Shown one piece after another: positions 57,527-64,000 of a stretch of DNA of 64,000 nt. The stretch's first letter is position 1. Every line of letters starts with the position of its first letter. The position numbers were made by a program, and so were the translations under genes. The DNA is from Platanthera guangdongensis (lineage: Eukaryota; Streptophyta; Magnoliopsida; Asparagales; Orchidaceae): contig CM077163.1 of NCBI GenBank assembly GCA_039583875.1, positions 227,346,646-227,410,645 of the forward strand. The letters are read 5' to 3'. Below the pieces are notes generated by a model, which was given only the letters and a program-made list of their open reading frames with translations, was not told the DNA's origin and did no database searches.

Positions 57527-60500
57527 ATGGAAGGAAGCTTAGCAAGAGGTCTGGGCATTGAACTCTTAACGCCGACTAACTATAAAAAGTGGAAGTCGTG
57601 CATGAAGAGTTATCTTCTAGGCGAGGAGCTGTGGGATGTTGTCGGTGGAGACGACAGACAGGAAGTAACTGCTGCTTTCGGTACTGCTGAGCAGGTGAGG
57701 CTCTGGAGAAGAACAAATGCCAAGGCGGAGTTCGTTCTGAAGAGAGCTGTGTCTCCGGAGCTGTTTGATCACATCATTGGATGTGAGTCGGCTGCTGATA
57801 TTTGGACAACCATTGATGAGTTGTTCAATAGGAAGAATGTGGCGCGGCTTCAGTTCCTGGAGAATGAGTTGGCCAGGGCAACTCAGGGAGACCTTTCCAT
57901 CTCCAAGTACTTCTTAAAGATGAAGAGCTTGTGTGCTGAGCTGTCGGCACTGGATCCTGATGAGCCTATCTCTGAGGCAAAGATGAAGAGGCACATTATC
58001 CGCGGCTTGCGGAAGGAGTATGTGGCCTTTGTTACATCTGTTCAAGGGTGGGCTACTCAGCCGTCTCTGCTGGAGCTGGAGAATCTGCTTGCCTCGCAGG
58101 AGAGCTTAGCAAGGCAGATGGCTGGAGTGAATTTGAACCAGGAAGGCAGCGAGGCTCTCTTCTCAGGCAAGAAGAAGGGATGGGAAGGGAAGAAGAAGAA
58201 GAAGAAGAAGGTGCAGGCCGCTGTTGAAAAGGAGACTTCAACTTCGTATCCGCCGGAGAGGAGCAATGCTCCTAAGGACTGGAAGAAGAATCTGAAGTGC
58301 TACCGGTGTCATCAGCGAGGGCACTTCAAGCGGGACTGCAAGGTCAAACTGCAGCCTGGGCATGCTGCGGGAAAGGAGGAAGCTTGCTCGCGAAGTGAAG
58401 AAGCAGAATGGGGAGGAGCTTTCTTGACGGGCACTTGTGTCCGGGCCTTGTCTGCTGAGGACTTCAACGGCGAGTGGATCGTGGACTCCGGGTGTGGTCA
58501 TCACCTCACCGGAGACAAATCGAAGTTCACCTCCATGCAGCCTTACTCAGGTAATGAAGCTATTATCACTGCTGATAATACTGTTTATGCAGTAGAGAAA
58601 GAGGGGGTCGTGTCTTTGGGTAGTGATCAGGGGCCACTCACGTTAAGGAGTGTGTATCACGTGCCGGGCATGAAGAAAAACCTCTTCTCGGTGACCAACG
58701 CGGTGGACGCTGGGTATCATGTTCTGTTTGGGCCAACAGACGTGAGGTTCCTTCGCAACGTATCAGCGGTGAAGGCTGTTGTTGCTCATGTTGGGAGGAG
58801 AGTGAAGAACTTGTTTGTTCTTTCCACCAGTGCCTATGTTGATAGAATGAGGGCCAATGATAGTGCGGCTATCTGGCATGAGAGGCTGGGGCATGTTGGC
58901 ATGGACAAGCTGAAGGCAATGGCGAGTAGAAGTTTGGTGAGGGGGTTGCCGATGTTGTCCTCCTTTGGTGATGGGCATGTTTGTGCGGGCTGTCAATACG
59001 GTAAGGCACATCGCCTTCCGTTTGATAAATCTCAAACAAGGAGCAAGAAACCATTGGAGTGTATTCATGGCGACCTGATGGGACCGACTGTTACTGCCAG
59101 CCTTGGTGGAAGCAAATACATGCTTGTCTTGGTTGATGACTACTCAAGGTATACTTGGGTGTACTTCTTAAAGGAGAAGTCGGAAGCCTTCCGTTTGTTC
59201 GTGGAGTTCAAGGAGTTGGTAGAAGGCCGGCTTGGCCTGCGGATTAAGAAGTTTAGAACTGATAACGGAGGGGAGTTTGTCTCTTCCGAGTTTTCTAACT
59301 TCTGCAGGAAGCACGGGATCCAACGAGAGCTTACTTGTGCTCACACTCCACAGCAGAATGGGGTAGCGGAGCGGAAGATCCGTCATTTGACGGAGACCTG
59401 CAAATGCTGGCTTCATGCGAAAGATATCCCAAGGTCCTTTTGGGCGGAGGGAATGTCTTGTGCTGCCTATGTTATCAACCGGATGCCACTCAGCCCTATC
59501 AACATGAAGACTCCTATTGAGCTGTTGCTGAAGGAGAAGCCGAGTGTTGGACACCTTCGGGTGTTCGGTTCAACTTGCTACGTGCATGTCCCGGATGTCT
59601 CACGGACAAAGCTGGATGCGAAGGCAAGGAAACTTGTCTTTGTTGGCTATGATGAGCGGAAGAAGGGATGGAAATGCATGGACCCTGTGACGAAGAAGTT
59701 CGTGGTGTCAAGAGACGTTGTCTTTGACGAGCTGACGTCATATGGAGGTGGCTCAGTGGAGCTTACCGGAAGTAGCAAGGTTGAGGAAGCACCGGTGGAG
59801 GCTGCTGAAGGCTTGGAAGAGGAGCTTGCTGTTTCACCAGCAGCTCCTGTTGCTTCAAACTCCGAGGCTGAGCCTTCTGGCTCAGGAAGCAGGGGGAGCA
59901 CTGCTCAATGCTTGCCCCAGGTAGGAGTGAAGCCTGAAGAAGCAACGGAAGCCATGAGCAAGGAACCGTGTCTTCGGAGATCGAAGAGGGTGGTTAAGCC
60001 ACCGGCTCGGTACTGTGATGGGAATGCAGTGAGCTTTGTCTTCTGCTTCTTTGCAGGTCCTCTGGATGAGCGAGAGCCTGCAAACTTCAACGAGGCCACT
60101 GGAGTAAAGGAGTGGGATGATGCCATGAATGAAGAGATTGATGCTCTGAAGAAGAATGAAACCTGGGATCTTGTGCCCAAGGTTGATGGCGTTACTCCGG
60201 TTACTTGCAAGTGGGTGTATAAGTTGAAGAAGAAGGCTGATGGGAGCATTGATCGGTTCAAGGCTCGCCTGGTCGCTAGAGGATTCTCACAGCAGTATGG
60301 AGAAGACTATGAGGAGACATTCAGTCCAGTTGCGAAGATGACTTCTGTAAGAGTGGTGATCGCCTTGGCTGCTAGCAAGGGATGGAGGTTGTGGCAACTC
60401 GATGTGAAGAATGCCTTTCTTTACGGAGAGATTGACAAGGACATCTTCATGGATCAGCCGCTTGGTTTTGTCTCTGAAAAGCATCCGGACTATGTCTGTA

Positions 60501-61621
60501 AACTCAGGAAGGCTCTCTATGGGTTGAAGCAAGCTCCTCGAGCGTGGTATGGGAAGATTGCAGAGTACTTGCAATTCTGTGGATACCTGGCTTCTAACTC
60601 GGATTCTAGCTTGTTCGTCAAGAAGAAGGGAGAGCTAAGAGTCTTGGTCCTGCTATATGTGGATGATATGATCATCACAGGGAATTCGGAGGAGGAAGTA
60701 GCAAGGCTCAGGGCTGAGCTTGCTATACGCTTCGAGATGAAAGACTTGGGAGAGTTGCATCACTTTCTCGGTCTGGAAGTGGAGAGGAAGGAGTGCGGGA
60801 TTCTCATTAGCCAGAAAGGGTATGCTGATCGTATTGTGAAACGGTTTGGCATGGGCGAAGGGAAGAAGTGCTCTACTCCACTGGAACCTGGGCTAAAGCT
60901 TCGACGAGATGAGGGAAGGGTTCTTCATGATCCCTTGGTGTTCAGGGCTCTTGTTGGGAGTTTGATTTACCTGACGATTACAAGGCCGGATATAGCTTAT
61001 GCTGTTGGCCGAGTAAGTCGGTATATGGCTGAACCAAGGCAATCTCATCTAGTGGCGGCGAAGGGGATTCTGAAGTATGTCAAGGTGACTTCTGAGATGG
61101 GACTCCTCTATGGAAGGGATGCGGAGTTTGCGTTGCTCGGGTACACGGATGCTGACTATGGCGGTGATTCGGATGATCGAAGGTCTACTTCAGGTTATGT
61201 GTTCACTTGCGGTTCAGCTAGCATCTCGTGGTGTAGCAAGAAGCAGGACTCGGTGTCGGTTTCAACCACGGAGGCGGAGTATAAGGCTTCGGCCTTGGCT
61301 GCTCGGGAAGCCGTTTGGTTGAGGAGACTCATAGAGGATGTTCATGAAGAAGTGCAAGGGCCTACTTTACTCCGAGGTGACAATGAGAGTGCTCTCAAAC
61401 TGGTAAACAATCCAGTGTGTCACGCCAGGACCAAGCATATAGAGATTGATCACCACTTCATCAGGGAGAAGGTGTTGGAAGGATCTCTGCTGGTCGGGCA
61501 TGTTCGGAGTGAAGATAATCTTGCTGACATCTTCACGAAGCCGCTGTCGAAGGGGCCTTTTGAACGCTTGCGCAGCTTGCTGGGCTTGGTCACCACTTCT
61601 CACTTCAAGGGGGAGTGTTGA
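57527..61621 (+). CDS. gag-pol: CopG Gag-Pol polyprotein (about 1364 aa)
   Basis: The frame is open from an ATG at 57467. I prefer ATG 57527 (MEGSLARGLGIEL) because the CopA Gag starts at the equivalent place. Approximate residues: Gag 10-220; knuckle CYRCHQRGHFKRDC at 258; protease VDSGCGHHLTGD at 319; pre-integrase HERLGHVGMDKL at 449; integrase core GDLMGPTV at 514, then RTDNGGEF and NGVAERK; RT LDVKNAFLYGE at 957 and YVDDM at 1044; RNase H TDADYGGD at 1207; C-terminus TTSHFKGEC. PR-IN-RT-RH order is Ty1/copia. The last codons overlap the PPT and the TGA stop is bases 4-6 of the 3' LTR. No defect is seen, so it is likely capable of encoding all functions. Confidence 0.96.
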   Translation: MEGSLARGLGIELLTPTNYKKWKSCMKSYLLGEELWDVVGGDDRQEVTAAFGTAEQVRLWRRTNAKAEFVLKRAVSPELFDHIIGCESAADIWTTIDELFNRKNVARLQFLENELARATQGDLSISKYFLKMKSLCAELSALDPDEPISEAKMKRHIIRGLRKEYVAFVTSVQGWATQPSLLELENLLASQESLARQMAGVNLNQEGSEALFSGKKKGWEGKKKKKKKVQAAVEKETSTSYPPERSNAPKDWKKNLKCYRCHQRGHFKRDCKVKLQPGHAAGKEEACSRSEEAEWGGAFLTGTCVRALSAEDFNGEWIVDSGCGHHLTGDKSKFTSMQPYSGNEAIITADNTVYAVEKEGVVSLGSDQGPLTLRSVYHVPGMKKNLFSVTNAVDAGYHVLFGPTDVRFLRNVSAVKAVVAHVGRRVKNLFVLSTSAYVDRMRANDSAAIWHERLGHVGMDKLKAMASRSLVRGLPMLSSFGDGHVCAGCQYGKAHRLPFDKSQTRSKKPLECIHGDLMGPTVTASLGGSKYMLVLVDDYSRYTWVYFLKEKSEAFRLFVEFKELVEGRLGLRIKKFRTDNGGEFVSSEFSNFCRKHGIQRELTCAHTPQQNGVAERKIRHLTETCKCWLHAKDIPRSFWAEGMSCAAYVINRMPLSPINMKTPIELLLKEKPSVGHLRVFGSTCYVHVPDVSRTKLDAKARKLVFVGYDERKKGWKCMDPVTKKFVVSRDVVFDELTSYGGGSVELTGSSKVEEAPVEAAEGLEEELAVSPAAPVASNSEAEPSGSGSRGSTAQCLPQVGVKPEEATEAMSKEPCLRRSKRVVKPPARYCDGNAVSFVFCFFAGPLDEREPANFNEATGVKEWDDAMNEEIDALKKNETWDLVPKVDGVTPVTCKWVYKLKKKADGSIDRFKARLVARGFSQQYGEDYEETFSPVAKMTSVRVVIALAASKGWRLWQLDVKNAFLYGEIDKDIFMDQPLGFVSEKHPDYVCKLRKALYGLKQAPRAWYGKIAEYLQFCGYLASNSDSSLFVKKKGELRVLVLLYVDDMIITGNSEEEVARLRAELAIRFEMKDLGELHHFLGLEVERKECGILISQKGYADRIVKRFGMGEGKKCSTPLEPGLKLRRDEGRVLHDPLVFRALVGSLIYLTITRPDIAYAVGRVSRYMAEPRQSHLVAAKGILKYVKVTSEMGLLYGRDAEFALLGYTDADYGGDSDDRRSTSGYVFTCGSASISWCSKKQDSVSVSTTEAEYKASALAAREAVWLRRLIEDVHEEVQGPTLLRGDNESALKLVNNPVCHARTKHIEIDHHFIREKVLEGSLLVGHVRSEDNLADIFTKPLSKGPFERLRSLLGLVTTSHFKGEC
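61607..61615 (+). other. CopG polypurine tract
   Basis: AAGGGGGAG directly precedes TGTTGAAATTT of the 3' LTR and is also the codons for Lys-Gly-Glu at the end of the polyprotein. Confidence 0.88.
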
Positions 61622-63285
61622 AATTTGTGAAGTGAAAGTGGGTGACGGGACAGGCCGCGCGGCCTGTGCGGACAGCTTTGGCGGACTGGGCGGACTGGGC
61701 GGACTGAGATGTGCGGCCTGGTGGAAAGTCTAGTGGGAAGCCAGTTGTTCTTCTGGGCGGTTTGCACGGGTTGAGTCCGCGGACTATGCGGCCTGGATTC
61801 TGCGGATAGGGTGTTTGCTGATTGGCTTTGCCAAGGAGCGGCCTGGCGGATGAAGGTTGCGGACTGGTGCATTGCTCAGTGGCCGCGGGTGCAAGCTTGC
61901 GCTGTTGGCGGGTTGGCTCGAGTTCGCGGGAAGCCTTGCGGACTGGTGTGTCCGCGTTATGGGCTGTTGCGGACTGGGCCTTGAGCTTGGCTGAGGCCTT
62001 GTCGAGCTCAGGTGTTACAGCAGGTCTTGCTGTGGAGACCGGTTGGCGGACTGGTGTTTAGAGTCCGGGAGGAAGCTGCTGTGTTGGACAAGTGCGAGGA
62101 GCTCGCGGACTGGTTGCGGTCTGTGCTAGGGTGTTTGGCGGACGGGACTTTGTGTCCGCCATGCTCGCACTGGCCCTTGATGGTTTTGGACTTGGTCACA
62201 CACTGTGCCAAGTTCATAGTGTCCGCTGTGTCCGCCAAGTCCGCTGTGACCGGGCGGACTGTTGCTGTTTGCCTTTGGTCGTGGACTTGTGGCGGATTGA
62301 GGTGTGAGTCTTGCGGACTGCCTCGGGTTGGTGCGGACAGCCATTGAAGAGGGTTTGCTGTCCTGAAGCAGTTGGAGCTTTGCGGGCTGGTGCCTTGTCC
62401 GCTTAGCTTGGGCGGACTGGAGAGGGTTCGTCAATGGTTGCCTTGCTCCTGGCGGATTCCTTGGTGTCCGGCTAAGTCCATGCGGACTCAGCGGACGGTG
62501 GTTGTATTCGCGCGGACTGAGGGTGGTGTCGCTATCTCTTGGGCGGTGACCACACTCCTCACCTTGCCTATAAATAGGACCCCCTGGGACATCTACAGTA
62601 ACCTGTGTAACGTGAGTGAACAGTAAATTGGGTTGGGCGAGTGATGCGGTCTGTGTTTTCCAGTCCGCACGGATTGTTTCAGGCTGACGGTTTGCTGTGT
62701 GCAGGTCGCGCGGATAACTTCAAGGAGCCAGGAGTTTGGCTGTGACTTCGGTCAGTGCTTGGAAGTGTGCGGTCTCTGCGGACTCAGCAGGAGGTCGCTC
62801 TGCGGCTTGTCAGTTCTGTTTCAACTTTCCCAGCTTCAATAACCTGTCCGCCGGCTTCAGGCGGGTAGGGGAGTTCCTCAGTTCGGGTTCAGCAGGAGGC
62901 GAATAACGGTGTGTCCGCGCGGCCTCGCGGTCTCGGCGAACTCCGTGGTATTCGGCGGATTGCAGCATAGCTTGGGCGAGCTCAGCGGTCTCGGCGGTCA
63001 CGGCGACCTCGCGGTCTCGGCGGACTGGAGTGCTGTCCGCCCGGCTTGTTTTTTTGGTTCTTTCTGTCTACAGCTGTAATACTAGCGAAATCATGTCTCG
63101 CTATGTATGCCTCGGATTGTAAAGAAGTGAATGCATAATAAGACCTGCTTGTGCTTCCATTGTTTTTGTTGGGTGCAACCTCTAGTCCTTGGGTTTCCGC
63201 AGGTTCAGCGTGCGAACTGGGTAGTTCCGAAGATATTAATTTGGTGTTTGGGCTATCTTGCTGACCACGTTGAGAAAATTTAACA
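61616..63285 (+). repeat. CopG 3' LTR (1670 bp)
   Basis: This is a near-identical partner of 55714-57384. The single length difference is a C-run of five instead of six just after the TATA box. Confidence 0.96.
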
Positions 63286-63290
63286 TGGAT

Positions 63291-63438
63291 GACCCATTGG
63301 GCATGCGCACCTTCAGCTCTGCGTCCACCGAAAATGACTCAACTCCAATCCTCCGGATGAAGCTTTACGCAAGAAAGGAGTGTGACGCTCCTGTATCAAA
63401 CAGTACTCTAGCGGGGTAACTGGAAACCAACACAAAGC
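63291..63438 (-). pseudogene. GypE protease N-terminal part
   Basis: The minus strand encodes [11 protein letters not shown] of the aspartic protease near 63400. A TAA follows two codons later (near 63375), then more Pol-like sequence ending PNGSS at the CopG junction. The upstream exon edge at 63438 is the putative splice acceptor. Confidence 0.85.
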
Positions 63439-63508
63439 CTACAACATAGACATCAACAATAATGGTCTAAACGTATGAGAGCAAGGTTAAACTTAAACTT
63501 CCTCATAC
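63439..63508 (-). other. Putative intron at GypE gag/protease junction (70 bp)
   Basis: On the minus strand GTATGAGG...TTGTAG lies between DVVT plus the first base of Gly, and GC then Phe-Val-Leu. Removing it puts gag and protease in one frame. The Gly codon is split in phase 1, exactly as in GypD and Gyp1. Unspliced reading stops inside the segment (63453-63455). Confidence 0.77.
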
Positions 63509-64000
63509 CTGTCACCACATCGGGTTGGCGGATCGTTTCCTGCTGTCCAAGGTTATAAGCCCTTGGTTGCACCGGTTGGAACCGAGAAGCGCTCGACTCT
63601 GCCATCTTCCCTTTCTCTGCAGCACTGGTGCCGGAGCGCACATTCTGCTCCTGCCTTGTCTCATGCTATGCACCCCCTTGGTTACAAAAACGAGCGATGT
63701 GTCCCACCTTGCCACAGTTGAAGCACGTCTGTGGCCCCTTAGAGTGAGACCCTTCGGACGTCCACTTGCTTTTCTCACCGGACTTGTACGGGTGAGGCTT
63801 CTTCCTCCATCTATTCCCTTCCAACTTTCCTTGGGATTGAGAAGGCTTCCCTTCTTCTTGCTTGGGTGCAAAACCCTTGCGGCGTTGGCTTCGCTCTAGA
63901 TCACTCTCCAACGTCGTGGCAGCCTCAACTAGCTCATTAAAATCAGCTCTCTTCATGACAATGAGGGGTTGACTTAGATTCTCCCTCAACCCCTGGTAAA
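63509..64000 (-). pseudogene. GypE Gag, C-terminal part (runs off right edge)
   Basis: The minus-strand frame contains ADFNELVEAATTLESDLERS, a Lys/Ser-rich stretch and an intact knuckle CFNCGKVGHIARFC near 63700. A TAG interrupts at 63666-63668, and then the frame continues to LGQQETIRQPDVVTG. The N-terminus lies beyond 64000. It is closely similar to the GypD Gag C-terminus (LGQQEAIKQADVVTG). Confidence 0.88.

Larger units (their letters stand above)
55714..63285 (+). mobile_element. CopG: intact, young Ty1/copia retrotransposon (7572 bp)
   Basis: LTRs 55714-57384 (1671 bp) and 61616-63285 (1670 bp) differ by about 12 substitutions and one C in a C-run by eye (under 1%). The TGGAT duplication is perfect (55709-55713, 63286-63290). 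PBS, PPT, promoter and one uninterrupted gag-pol frame are all present. It is the only element in the window with no visible defect. It sits in the protease gene of GypE. Confidence 0.97.
28311..64000 (-). mobile_element. GypE: decayed Ty3/gypsy chromovirus, host of GypD, F and CopG
   Basis: Minus-strand pieces form one element once the insertions are set aside. The 3' LTR is 28311-29303 plus 38825-40371. Pol is 40441-43309, 55346-55713 and 63291-63438. An intron spans 63439-63508 and gag runs from 63509 past 64000. The three insertions are bounded by perfect 5-bp duplications (CTAGT, CCAGG, TGGAT). The 5' LTR lies off the right edge. Gag and Pol resemble GypD more than Gyp1. Multiple stops and a frameshift show it is dead and older than its guests. 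Confidence 0.92.

Overview
This window is plant nuclear DNA, almost certainly from an angiosperm with a large, retrotransposon-rich genome. It contains Ty3/gypsy chromovirus-type and Ty1/copia LTR retrotransposons, tRNA-iMet and tRNA-Asp primer sites, a hAT-like MITE and a PPR-gene fragment. I find no bacterial or viral genome signals and no intact host gene. About 95% of the window is LTR retrotransposons inserted into one another. I set element boundaries from TG...CA termini, paired LTRs, primer-binding sites (PBS), polypurine tracts (PPT) and 5-bp target-site duplications (TSD).

Layout. (1) 1-9870 (+): Gyp1, a gypsy element cut by the left window edge, inserted into (2) 9871-12462 (-): CopA, a decayed copia. 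(3) 12463-16198: the only non-LTR-dominated island. It is AT-rich sequence with a hAT-like MITE, two minimal TRIM/SMART-like elements (176-bp LTRs around about 33 bp of interior) in opposite orientation, a small fold-back element and a PPR-like coding scrap. (4) 16199-28310 (+): CopC, an old degenerate copia whose 3' LTR was hit by LARD-H (21545-28103, -), a non-autonomous element with a zinc-knuckle protein. (5) 28311-64000 (-): GypE, a decayed gypsy running off the right edge. It carries GypD (29304-38819, -) in its 3' LTR, F (43310-55340, +) in its RT region and CopG (55714-63285, +) in its protease region. F, a gag-only Tat-like non-autonomous element, carries CopB (43452-48490, +) in its own 5' LTR. 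The nesting is therefore four deep: CopC > GypE > F > CopB.

How the parts work. CopG is the only element that looks fully autonomous: perfect TSD, LTRs differing at about a dozen positions by eye, and an uninterrupted 1364-residue gag-PR-IN-RT-RH polyprotein. CopB (a mini-copia of a related family), F and LARD-H lack a polymerase and would depend on proteins supplied in trans. Gyp1 and GypD keep one collinear pol frame broken only by three and two stop codons.

Most notable observations: (a) three different gypsy elements (Gyp1, GypD, GypE) carry a 70-76 bp GT...AG intron at the same gag/protease junction and the same phase. Unspliced RNA would end after Gag and spliced RNA would read Gag-Pol. 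(b) F contains about 53 in-register copies of a 79-bp repeat with higher-order 12- and 15-unit periodicity, plus a 50-bp hairpin VNTR in its LTRs (8 versus 4 copies). (c) The TRIM/SMART-like elements consist of little more than LTR-PBS-PPT-LTR.
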